A stretch of DNA of 64,000 nucleotides. Source: Charina bottae. Its lineage: Eukaryota > Chordata > Lepidosauria > Squamata > Charinaidae. The notes beneath the pieces are model-generated. The model saw only the letters and a list, made by a program, of their open reading frames with translations. It ran no database searches and was not told the DNA's origin. Shown here one piece after another: positions 36,897-46,715 of this stretch; the stretch's first letter is position 1, and each line of letters starts with the position of its first letter. Made by a program: the position numbers and the translations under genes. Where the stretch lies: NCBI GenBank assembly GCA_023362775.1, contig JALMGJ010000016.1, positions 2,898,001 to 2,962,000 of the forward strand, in the 5' to 3' direction.

Positions 36897-37460
36897 GTGT
36901 TTTTTACGACCGCTAGATGGTGACCCCACTGGTCGCGGTAATCCAGTCAGGGAGAAATATGAGGCAGACTATGTTTAGGGCACCTTTTCTAGCCCCCTCC
37001 CCATATGGGGTGAGCAGAGTGGATCCTAAATAGGGCTGCTCAGTCGTGGATACAGCTGCCGAACTACTCAACTGCCTCGATCCTTGAGTCAGGGCGACTG
37101 AATCCGTATCCACCACCCATGTGCTGATCCATGACTAGGAGCTTCCGGATTTCACAGTCCTGCCCCCGTTGCCATTCGTCAGTCGCCATGGGACTTTTGG
37201 TTGTTTTGGGTTTGGTGTGGTTGGAAGACGCCTGTGCGTGAATTTGTTTTATGTGTGGAGATCGGTGCACAACGATCAGCACACAACCTTCACAGAAAAA
37301 GGGTCTAATCCAATGGCATGGATACCATGACGATTGGTGACCTTTTGTCTGCTGCAGCCTTCATCTGCCTTCGCAGCCGTTGTAACAATACACCTTGTTA
37401 TCTTCCGCCTGTTCTGCCGTTGAGGACTTTCTTGGATCGTTCTTTGTCTGGTTCCTCCCC
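36897..37460 (-). other. LINE 5' UTR downstream of the ribozyme
   Basis: About 560 bases between the ribozyme candidate and the presumed start codon at 36896. Short overlapping frames (67-77 codons) show no motif. The last 100 bases before the start are GC-richer and contain a run of CCCCTCC-type sequence. This region may hold the internal promoter. Confidence 0.5.
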
Positions 37461-37583
37461 CTGGACCTTACCGCCATGGGTGACCCTACCAGGAGTACAT
37501 GACTCCCGACGGCTTCGCTCACAGGGTTCATTGAGAACACACAAGCCCACTCACCACAACAAGGTGACGATCCAGCGAGTGAG
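37461..37583 (-). ncRNA. HDV-like self-cleaving ribozyme candidate at the LINE 5' end
   Basis: Minus-strand pairings found by hand follow. P1 is CTCACTC (37583-37577) with GAGTGGG (37552-37546), 7 bp with one G-U. P2 is CTGGATC (37575-37569) with GGTCCAG (37467-37461), 7 bp with one G-U. P3 is ACC/GGT (37565-37563, 37555-37553) around a 7-base loop. A P4-like stem is ACCCT/AGGGT (37527-37523, 37487-37483) holding an inner GGAGT/ACTCC hairpin. The P4-P2 joiner ATGGCGGTAA (37477-37468) has a C in a GGCG context, like catalytic C75 of the HDV ribozyme. P1 begins at the exact element start set by the target duplication, where such ribozymes cut. P1.1 was not resolved. HDV-like ribozymes are known at the 5' ends of R2, RTE and L1Tc/ingi elements. 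Confidence 0.68.
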
Positions 37584-37594
37584 ATACTCAACAT

Positions 37595-38099
37595 GCACTT
37601 TCCATGAATGAAGAAGAATTGAGTGACAATGTGATGCTTGGTTTACCTATAGATAAAGGCAGGGTGGGGTGAACTTGTAGAAATAGACTGAGACAAAAAC
37701 AAAATGGGATCTTTTTCAGAAGACAGCCCTACACAATTTATGACCCATCAAGCCAAATTCAACTCAAAAGCCATGATTTACAGTCCATGAGTAAATATAT
37801 TGTAAATGAAAATGTTATGGCACCTTAAAAATCAATATATTACTGTATTTATTTTGCTTAAGCTTTGGTGGATCACAGTCTACTCCAATGAAAATCTAAG
37901 GCACAGGGATTTTGTGAAAGAAAAAAAAAGGAGGGGAGACAAATACATGAATGCATAATTGACCATTATGCTAATAATAAAATATTAAAAACTGGAGCCA
38001 AAATTAGCTTTTCTTTTTATATCCTCATTCCCCCTTCTGTGTCATATCTTTTGGGATTGCAAAGCTGAGAGCAAGATAAGTCTGATTTTATAATTCTGT
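37595..38099. other. Non-coding stretch
   Basis: No gene or repeat end was recognised. A poly(A)-rich run lies at 37920-37932. Confidence 0.5.
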
Positions 38100-38590
38100 A
38101 AACCCTTCTCTGGGCCTTTCAGTAAGCATCTATACAGGAGGTTGTCAGTTCTTCTCCATGCTAGTGATAAAATCAAAAACTGTCTTTAAATTGATAAAGG
38201 TATCATAAAGGTATCATGAGAGCAGCATGAATATTTTTTTTCTACCAAATATCTCAGTATGGTGCATTGATCAAATGTTGACCATCCAGCCCTGAAGCCA
38301 GCTTGTTCTGTCTCTAAAAATTCAGATGTGCTGGAAATAATACAATCAACAGCTTTAAGAATCATGTGGTTTGTTGCATCCTTAATGTATTTCTTCACCT
38401 GGAGCTTGGCTTCACCTGCTGAGGCTTGTATGAATTCTGCCATTTTAAATACTGGGTAAAACTGGTCTTGTGGAGTGCTTCTCTGGTTTGGTCAATCCAT
38501 GTCAATGGGTTTGCCTCTTTGTGGAAAAGAGGTCTTTCAGTTTAATCCTTGATCATGCTTGGCCTCTCAAAAAGTCCTTAGAGAGGCCAA
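38100..38590 (-). mobile_element. Old LINE reverse-transcriptase fragment
   Basis: A minus-strand frame (38443-38186) contains EQAGFRAGWSTFDQCTILRY, the RT block around the QAGFRxGRST motif of CR1, L2 and Jockey-like LINEs. Just downstream, in a shifted frame, IDFKTVFDFIT corresponds to the following AFDLKAAFD-type block. Stops and frameshifts are frequent. It is a different and older LINE than the one at 33.7-37.6 kb. Confidence 0.6.
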
Positions 38591-38877
38591 ACTAAAAGTT
38601 CTTGATTTGGACTTGAGAGCTACTGTAGACTTAAAACCTCAAACTATTGCAATAGAGACCATTTTATGACCTTCTCCAAAACAAAATATTTCTTTAATAC
38701 CCAATTTCTTCTTCACTGAAAACCCTTCACTGTAGCAACACACTTAGCTTCCAGGGTACTGAAGGGAAAATATGGTAATATCCCATTCTCAGGGTAATTA
38801 TGTCCATGTTCAGGTGAAGCTAAAAAAAGAGTTACCTGTGTGTTATTCTTATTTATGCTAACTGGTGGTCTAAGCCA

Positions 38878-39180
38878 ATAACCTGTCAGGGTGCAGCGTA
38901 TATTGTGCAGTTGTGCACCTCGCGAGTATAGTATTTGTCCCCCAGGCTATTGGATTCTTGAATGCCAAATAGGTTCTTTTGTGAGTTAAAGAATGTATAT
39001 TTTTAAAGAATGTATATTTTATAAGAATGGGTATTTTATAGTAATTATGGTTTTTTATTATTATCATTAGTATGTTATTGCTTGAGTGAATTTGTGAGCC
39101 AACTGCAATGAAATTTCATTCTGTTGTGCACTTGTATAGTGTACAGTGGGATGACAATAAAGTTATTATTCTATTCTATA
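38878..39180 (+). mobile_element. LINE 3' end with an ATTCT-type tail
   Basis: The segment has the hallmark 3' region CAATGAAATTTCATTCTGTT, then GGGATGACAATAAAGTTATT, and ends in ATTCTATTCTATA repeats. This tail type (AATAG on the other strand) is known from snake CR1 LINEs that seed microsatellites. The upstream part is a remnant of the 3' UTR, and no RT remains. Confidence 0.6.
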
Positions 39181-39181
39181 G

Positions 39182-39471
39182 CAAAGAAAAACAGTCCAGT
39201 TTGTAGCAAAACTGTACACACTTTACTGTACACTATATACACATAAGTAACACTAGTAACCACTCTACTCACAACTCCAACCAGATATAACTCCAACCAT
39301 CAGCCCAACACAATACAAATTACTTCTGCTTATATGCAGTGAAAAGGAGTTGCTCTGCTGCCACACCCTACAGGCATGGTCCAATTACCATGAGTCATCC
39401 ACAGCTCAGCTGTGTGCTATTATGTCCCCATATTCATCCAGCCAAATTTACTCCAGGGTAGAACCCTGACA
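39182..39471 (-). mobile_element. Possible LTR fragment, copia-like
   Basis: Minus-strand sense starts TGTCAGGGTTCTACC at 39471, preceded by a purine tract (GGGAAGGTTA). It contains ATGACTCATG, then GGTGTGGCAG, then a TATAAG motif. The copia LTRs at 20.2 and 24.4 kb show a similar order of motifs. The other end is not clean (no CA) and abuts the LINE tail at 39180, so it is probably truncated. Confidence 0.4.
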
Positions 39472-41864
39472 TAACCTTCCCTATTGATTAAGTCTTTGGG
39501 CTGGCAGAAAGAGGAGTTTGTGTGTGTTTGTGTGGATCACAGCACTGCTATTTCTCTGCAAGTAGCAACATTCTGTTTCACTGTATGTACAGTAATTCTC
39601 ATTAGGAAGTGTTAGGTTTGGGCATTTTGGTTTCTTTCTACTTTTTTTTCCTTTCATGAATTTCTGTTTATTGTATTACCTAATCCCTGTATTTTACTTT
39701 CTTCTTTGGTTTATGACCATCCAGAAGCAAATTATTATTATTACTAGATGATAATATTTTATGGAATAAAAAAACATTTATGGAATTTTCCAAAGCTCTT
39801 CAGGAGGCTTGTTAGCTATTAAGTTTAGAAATTGCTCTGGTGAACAGACATACAGAACTATCACAATCTCAGTGCATTTCAGTAGGGCTTGTGCTTCTGA
39901 GCCAATTAACTTCCACTCTGTGGCAGAATGGGAGGAAATGTTGCAACAATTGATAGGATGTACGCTGGCTTATAGGGAAAAATCAAGGTGTGAGAGTAAA
40001 CAGACAGAGACAGAGTGCAGCATTTCTGGCTAAAATATCTATACTATAAATAAAAGCAGAGTTGTATATACAGTTACATCGTTGCAAAAAGGTACAGACA
40101 AAGCAGAGTACATCTTCTCCAGTGTATTGCTTCCACTGACAGACATGACAGACATGAAGGAGCACCATGGCATCACTCACATAGCCAGGCATAGCTCACA
40201 CTTCCCAGTCCACAGGAACAGAACACGTGAAGAAGTACATGGCTAAAAGACACAAGAAGTCAAGAAGCATAGAACACCATTTTGCATGGTTAGATATTCG
40301 GTTCTTCCAGCTTTCTGATTGGCTGGAAGTTAGGTGTGACACACACCAGGCCTAAAGCATAGGCCATAGCAGTGCTGCATCTAAGCAAGCATGTGATTCC
40401 CCCCTCCCTTGCTTTACACAGAGCAAGGCTTCCCACAGAGGGAATCAGGAGGACTTGTTCCCATGCAAACTACCCAAAACAATACACATGTGACAGTTGT
40501 TATCTGGCCACCTGCACTTCACGTCACCATGAGAAAACTGTGCTTTGTAGAGAAAACAATTTGCTAATTTCATATGAGAAATCTGACAACAATAGCTTTA
40601 CAGCATTAATGCAGGGCAGGTGATGTCATACTGGCAAGATTAACTTCTTATACTGCCTCCTAGTTTCTCTGTTTCCTCCATCCCCCTTGCTGAACCCAAG
40701 GTACAGTTCTCCCTCTTAACAGGCATCTTTTCCTCTGGTGTAAAAACAAATTAAGTGGGAGGGAGCCCTGGTCTGTTCATGGGAAATACTGAGCATTGCA
40801 AAGACAATAGTTATGACACAACATTGCTTTTTGAGAGTTTGGAGGATGAAGCCCTTAGGTGTGTCAAAGTTTCCTTCTATTTGTACAGAACTCCAAGTGG
40901 GTCTTGTCAATATTGTGGGATCATCATTCTGTTTGATTTCTCTTCTATAAACCCTAAGGAATCCATTACAAAATCTATACAGTATGATCTTAATATATAT
41001 TTTGTGGGGAGATATATGAACTCCAAGGTTTTCAAATTCACTAGTCATGAACAGCCTTGTACCTTCTCTAAAAAATAATCCCAGGTGATCACTCAAGAAA
41101 GAATTTCTCTCCTGTCCCTATGAAAATAGATTGTCCACATTTCTCCTCAAAAACAGCTTGAGTAGATCGAGACACCTCTTTAATAGAAATTTTCTATCAT
41201 GAAGACACAAAGATCATTTTAACATATGTCAATTGAAATCAAAGTCGACATATTATTTTGTTAGAAAGTTTCTGAGCATTTGTTCTTACTTTCCTCCACC
41301 TCTACCTCCATCAAAAAGAATCAGATGTTCTTTTCCTTTTTTTAAAAGAATGAATACTCTTCATATTTTTCTCCTTGGGGCAGGGGAGGATGTGGTTATA
41401 CAGTATTTGAATGCAGAAGGCTTTGATGATCTATTCTGGTGTTCTGCTTCAAAAACCCACAGGAAAAAAAGAGAAGAAATCTGACATACCTATAACTCTT
41501 ATAGCTATGACTTAGAGAACACTCTACAATTTTAGCTACTTGTTTAATAGCTTAAATAAGTAGCCGTTATCCATTCTTTAATTCAAGCAAACTTTGGAAT
41601 AGTTTGCATCACATTTCAGTTTAAAGAATTATGAATGTCAGGGAGGGGGAAAGATTATGACTACCTTCATAGTGCCCACTAAACCATGGTTTGCATAAGC
41701 ATGGCTTTTGATTAAGTCACACCTATCTGGGTTCACATATCATACTAAGCCTTAAAACAGCAGTGCCCCACATTTTCTCTTATGAGAACCATGTACCTCA
41801 TCAAAAGCTCTTTGTGCATTGTCCAAATATCTGAAAACAGGTTACCTATTACTTCCTATGATAA
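39472..41864. other. Non-coding stretch
   Basis: No gene was seen. The segment 40016-40495 has LTR-like ends (TGTCACATGTG in minus sense, TGCAG on the plus strand) but no target duplication was found. Confidence 0.45.
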
Positions 41865-42275
41865 TAATTTCCGCCCACCCAGCGGATCGAAAGCATATGC
41901 GAGTAGATAAATGGGTACCACTTCGTGGGTCAATTTGCCGGCGTCCAGCGGAGGGTCGTCCTCGTTCCGAAGAAGTCCTAGGGAATCCCGGTGATGACGG
42001 CAGAGGACGACGGATCCAGAAAAGAACAGCTTCCTGGACGTCAGCAGCCGGCGCGGAAGCGAGGCATGCTGGGGCATGTAGTCCGGTGCCTGCAGCCGAA
42101 GAGCCGGTTCCCTGTCCTCTTCCCTATCGTGCGGTAAATTTAAAAATGTATATGATATATGATGTATAATTTGAAATATATTGATGTTGTAAGCCGCCTA
42201 GAGCCCTCCAGTAGGGAGGGGATAGGCGGGGTATAAATAGGATAAAATAAATAAAATAAATAAAATAAATAATAT
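41865..42275 (+). mobile_element. Composite: Bov-B/SINE piece followed by a CR1-type 3' end
   Basis: The left part (41879-41940) has GGATCGAAAGCATATGCGAG followed by TAGATAAATGGGTACCACTT. It is the reverse complement of the segment at about 57670-57715 and belongs to the Bov-B or squamate SINE tail family. The right part (42190-42275) has TTGTAAGCCGCCTAGAGCCC and an ATAAA tail, the same LINE 3' end as at 5390. The GC-rich middle (41975-42130) is unassigned. Confidence 0.55.
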
Positions 42276-42340
42276 TCAAATCTAGGTTTCCAGTTTCCAG
42301 CTGTTTGTAATTTCTTAGAATAGCTCTATGCATGCCTTAC

Positions 42341-42366
42341 ACACACACAAACACACACACACACAC
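42341..42366 (+). repeat. CA microsatellite
   Basis: Dinucleotide AC run interrupted once by AAAC. Confidence 0.85.
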
Positions 42367-42369
42367 AAT

Positions 42370-42545
42370 AATCTGCTTTTCAATCATGTCCGATTCTCGG
42401 TGACTGCCTGGACTAGTCCCTGCAGTTTTCTTGGCAAGATTTCAGAAGTGGTTTGCCATTGACTCCTTCCTAGGGCTGAGTAAGAGTGACTGGCCCAGTG
42501 TCACCCAGCTGACTTTGTGCCTAAGGCGGGACTAGCATGCCATAC
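42370..42545 (-). mobile_element. Sauria-type SINE, 3' part only
   Basis: In minus sense the sequence has TAGTCCCGCCTTAGGCACAA, then CAGCTGGGTGACACTGGGCC, then GCAATGGCAAACCACTTCTG, then CTTGCCAAGAAAACTGCAGG and GAATCGGACATGATTG. This is the layout of the central and Bov-B-related 3' parts of squamate SINEs. The tRNA-like head, expected beyond 42545, is absent, so the copy is 5'-truncated. Confidence 0.7.
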
Positions 42546-42784
42546 AAGTATTATATTGTTTTTTGTATTGTATTGTATTGTATTGTATATTGTATGCATG
42601 CCATACAAGTGTTATACAAATTTAAGTAGTAGACCATATAATATACACAGATACTTTCTTTAATGGCCCATATATAAACTTATATATTGGACTGGGTTTC
42701 AGTTACATAAAGGCTAATTCCAATTGAATCTTAGAGTAGTTTGATGATAGAACCTTTTACCCATGGGGGTGATGGGCTACATTT

Positions 42785-42897
42785 CATTGGATGTGTTCAG
42801 ATGGAAGCTAGACTGTCATCTGTTGTGGATGTCTTAATCTGGATTCCTACATTGTGGAAGGTGTTGGACCTCATAGTCTAAGTGGCTCCTTAAAACT
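42785..42897 (+). mobile_element. CR1 LINE 3' end fragment
   Basis: The sequence TCAGATGGAAGCTAGACTG, then GGATTCCTACATTGTGGAAG and GTTGGACCTCATAGTCTAAG matches the general plan of CR1 3' ends (aggctggatggccatctg ... ttggactggatgg), diverged. The usual octamer tail is not preserved. Confidence 0.6.
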
Positions 42898-44255
42898 CTT
42901 TGCCTCTAGAAAATTTCTTCCTGCAAATTAAAAATAACCATATCAGAGGAAAAGACAAAGTCTGAGTTCAGCCCTTTTCCAGCTGGGCAATTTTCTTGTG
43001 TACTGAGAATCTAAATGTAGAATGGTACCATCCCCCACAAGAAAAAAATCCAATACACACTCTGATCCCTTAACTTTAGTTTGAGTCAAAAGATCAGGGT
43101 TTGGGGTTGCAGGGTTGGTATCATTTAACCCATCCATCCTACTTTATAAATCTGCTACTTATGCAGACCAGACCTTAGTTTTATTCTTTGTTTTAGGATG
43201 CCAAAACATTTCTTATAGCTAGCCCTTCCTTGATAATCTTCCAGAACTTATCTCCAATTAGTTTCTTGGTTAGCTTGGGTTCTTTCCAACTAAAGCCCTC
43301 TGAAAATAACACTGTAGCATTATTAATACATGATCTTATTAACTCCTTGTGGTAATACCCATGCAATGTCTTTAAAGTCACAGTTGTTTTAATTAGTGCA
43401 TCAGCATGAAGCATGGCTTACACTCAAAATGGCCATATGGCACACCACTTGGGGAATCTTCTTGTATACTCATAGGGCACGAATGCATTTATTGAAAATT
43501 TAAAATGTATTATTTATCAGGGAAGAAGGAAAATTAATTCCTGACTTATCCTCAACATGCAAGGGAAGCAGAATAAAGTATGCTTTGTCACTAATGCTGA
43601 GGCACCAGGTCAACGTTTTTACCCCTGTGAAAATCTCCAGTGATTTTTTTTGCACCCTCTTAATTTAGTTAAAATATTTACAAGCCACTTATCTGTTAAT
43701 AAGATAATCTGAAGCAATGTACAAAAGGACGAATAAAATTGCAATGGTAGAAAACATCAAGTTTTTATAAAACACACAGAATAAAATCTTGGGCCATAAG
43801 CAATTAAAAATATGACATGATATTATCAAGTTCTATTTAGGCAGGGATTACGACAAGCCAAAGTGGGGTCCAAATGTTCACTTGAAAGAGGCAGGGGGTT
43901 GTTTTGTTTTGTCTCTTTCATGAGGATTAAACAAATGCCACTTGCAATTCAGGCAAGAGGAAAGGTAAACTCAACTTTGCTAGATTTTGTTTCCTTCTTG
44001 ACTTCTCTAAAAAGTTCCATGCACATGTTTAAAAACTCTTTTAATCCTCCTCCTTTCTTAATCAACAATAATCACTTCATTGTCCAATGTCATTGATGAT
44101 TGTGTCACAAGAAAAATTAGCAGCAGAGTTCTCATGTACTTCTCTTAGTACATAATACAACATTACATTGCCAGATGATCATTGCTTACTAAGGAAAAAG
44201 TTAGAGCGGTACAGACTTCAATATGTTTGTGAATGCACAGGTGGGGAGATATATA
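42898..44255. other. Non-coding stretch
   Basis: No gene was seen. A degraded LINE tail on the minus strand may lie at 43665-43765 (the reverse complement reads ACATTGCTTCAGATTATC). Confidence 0.45.
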
Positions 44256-44814
44256 TACCGTATTTTCCGGCATATAAGACGACTTTTTAACCCAGGAAAA
44301 TCTTCTCAAAAGTCAGGGGTCGTCTTATACGCCAGGTGTCGTCTTATACGCCGGAAAATACGGTATTCGCCGTTTAAGACCTCTCCTGGCCAAGTGCAGC
44401 CGCTCGCCGGAACGCAGCCCCCAGGGAAGAGCAGGAGGACGAGCGCGGGAGAAACGCGGGGAGGGGGGAGTGAGCTCCGTTCCCTCGGAGCAGCCTTGGG
44501 AAGGTAGGGGGCAAAATGCAGTGGCTCCATGACGGGCTCCAAAGTCGCCCACAACGCTCAACGGGCGCCTCGCTTCGCCTCGCCTCGCCTTCCCTTCCCC
44601 TCCCAGCTGCGCTTTAAATGGAGCGGGGCCCCAGAATTGGCCGCGTTTCGGGAAGCCTGGTAGGAAACGCGTTGTGGGCGACTTTGGAGCCCGTCGTGGA
44701 GCCAAACGGCGAGTACCGTATTTTCCGGTGTATATCCCAAACTCTATATTTTAAATGGAAAAGTTGTGGGTCGTCTTATACGCCCAGTCGTCTTATACGC
44801 CGGAAAATATGGTA
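44256..44814. mobile_element. Nested-palindrome MITE with GC-rich core
   Basis: The outer ends TACCGTATTTTCCGGC and GCCGGAAAATATGGTA are inverted repeats in TA-rich flanks. The left 110 bp (44256-44365) and the right 101 bp (44714-44814) are each closed by their own copies of this terminal repeat. Inside, AAACGGCGAGTACC at 44704-44717 pairs with GGTATTCGCCGTTT at 44362-44375 with one mismatch. A 35-bp inverted repeat (44523-44557 with 44669-44703, one mismatch) frames the centre. The core is strongly CpG-rich. No protein is encoded. Confidence 0.8.
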
Positions 44815-44821
44815 TATATAT

Positions 44822-44825
<4 letters not shown>

Positions 44826-44856
<31 letters not shown>
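44826..44856 (+). repeat. CA microsatellite
   Basis: About fifteen CA units directly next to the TA-rich right flank of the nested MITE. Confidence 0.95.
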
Positions 44857-44860
<4 letters not shown>

Positions 44861-46540
44861 AACACTGTATATATACATGTAAGTTGATTTCTACTTCCTC
44901 TAGCTCAAGTTTAGATCACAATTCAACACACTATTGTATGTTTTGGCACAGCATTAAATGGGATATGGATTTTCTTAAAACAACATAAATAATGGAATAT
45001 GGCTTGATTCCATCTATATCTATATACTGTATACATTTGAATACGAATGCTGCCCACCCATATTGCACTATCTGGATTTGTATCCTATCATACTGTTCTG
45101 TTCCAGTTCCTTATAGGTGACTAGATATATTGAGTCCTGCCTTACATGAAACTTCTATATCTAGTAGTGGTAGGGAAAGGATAGGGAAATGGTAGGGAAA
45201 TGTCAGGATTGATCCTGACATTTAATAATGAATACATATTCTCCCCACTGTTAAAGTGTAGCACTGGAAAACTTTTTCTTTTCTCAGTGACATCAAACTG
45301 TCAAAAATAATGCCTATATCTGCTTTCTCCAAACTAAGGGCCCCCTAGACATATGGACCTCAACTGTCAACATTCTTAGTAATGCCTAGACTGCCTGTGG
45401 AACTCTGGGACATTAAGTTCATACATCTGAAAGACATTCATTTAAGAAGGCTGTCTTACATAATGATGTATCACTATGTTCACTATATGATCCCTGGTTA
45501 GCTTGTGTTATACATTGAAGAAACTCTAAGTGTAGGATGGATTTAGTAGAAAATTGGAGTAGTGAACAGATATGATAAAGACTGACCATGTACATGATCT
45601 TTATGGACAACTGAATTCCTACAGTCTCATATGCATTGCAAACTATTCATTCAGTCAGAAGTTAGGACAAACCATTATGTCTTACCAAGGATACTGAGGC
45701 ATTTCAAATACCAAGGCATTTGAAAATAAGTACAGAGGAAGAAAGTTGGATATCAGGTGGAAAGACAGACCTGCAGTAAAGATCAAGAAATAAATGTAAG
45801 TGGGGAACAAAAGGATTGGAATCAGAAGAGTAAAAGGTTTGAGGGGAAACATACAGAGAAAAAAGAAGGAATAGAAGTGTAGACTATGGAGATAATGGAA
45901 AGTAACTGTCAGAAGCTTAAAATAGCAAAACAAAAGGGGAAGCCAATGAAGAGAATGACAAATCACTAATCTGATCAAAATAATGAACTGAAGAAAGTGA
46001 GATGAACAACAACATTTAAAACAAGTGTAGGAAACAACCTACAGCATGGACAGACAGACACCCATAGAGTTTTTTCATATTGCCATTATTTTTTAAAAAT
46101 CCTAATGGTGAAAAATCCCCATGTGATTTTGAATTTCAAAAATGTAACAGAATTAACAAATCAATTACAGAAAACATTCCAAGTTCAAATTAAAGGGTGA
46201 AATTCATTTGCACATGAGCACCTTTATTCCCAAGGTCATTCAGCAAAAAACAAAACAAAAAAAAAACCATGAACCAATCCTAAAGAATTATGTCATGATT
46301 GTTACTCAAGATATTGCATAAAGTGGTTAACTGCAGATGTCTTATTATCAAATAGTTTGTAATACATTTAATCATCCAGATTCTAATGACACCTATTCAA
46401 CAACAATGTACCTTAGAGGAGAGGACAGAAAACTACTTTATGTCTTCTCTTTTCAGAGCATCAGTGTATAACTTCACAATAAAAAATAAAGCCATTGAAA
46501 TCCAGTGTGGTATATTCATGACACTGGGTCATGTGTAGCA
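44857..46540. other. Non-coding stretch
   Basis: No gene was seen. The segment near 45320-45410 (CTCCAAACTAAGGGCCCCCT, then GACCTCAACTG) resembles a worn hAT-like MITE end. The 98-codon hydrophobic frame at 45682-45978 on the minus strand has no motif and is probably chance. Confidence 0.45.
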
Positions 46541-46544
46541 GGAC

Positions 46545-46715
46545 CTAGTTGGTCTTAGCTGATCTCATCAAAGCTAAGCAGGGCCAGACCTGGTTAGTAC
46601 TTAGATGGAAGAACACCAGGAAATTCAGGAGGTTGGCTATAGTGGAAAGGAAAAAAAAAAGCTAGAAGATGACAATGACAAACTACTTTTTTTTGCCAAG
46701 AAAACTACAAGAATA
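46545..46715 (+). mobile_element. 5S-rRNA-derived SINE
   Basis: The head matches the 3' half of 5S rRNA, including the internal promoter: TGATCTCATCAAAGCTAAGC, then CTGGTTAGTACTTAGATGG and GAACACCAGG (46560-46620), with several changes from functional 5S. The next 80 bp (GACAATGACAAACTAC then GCCAAGAAAACTACAAGAAT) is a SINE body/tail like that of the element at 42.4 kb. It is therefore a SINE3-type element such as 5S-Sauria rather than a 5S gene. Confidence 0.75.

Larger units (their letters stand above)
33661..37583 (-). mobile_element. Full-length LINE with HDV-like 5' end and 11-bp target duplication
   Basis: A non-LTR retrotransposon of 3923 bp on the minus strand. The 11-mer ATACTCAACAT occurs at 33650-33660 and 37584-37594, a perfect target-site duplication that fixes both ends. 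The element has a structured 5' UTR of about 690 bases and one long coding region. This encodes an AP-type endonuclease, a reverse transcriptase and a C-terminal C2H2 zinc finger. A short 3' UTR follows, without poly(A). Only a few stops and two frameshifts break the coding region. The clade is not certain from eye: the gene order recalls the RTE and Ingi/Vingi groups. Confidence 0.9.

Noticed and set aside
40016..40495. Solo LTR with TGTCACATG and TGCAG ends
   Set aside because: No target duplication and no convincing polyadenylation signal in the right orientation.
44370..44710. CpG-island-like promoter of a host gene
   Set aside because: It lies wholly inside the nested-palindrome MITE, its internal inverted repeats explain the composition, and no exon adjoins.
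46545..46640. Functional 5S rRNA gene
   Set aside because: The 5' half is missing, several conserved positions differ and a SINE tail follows.
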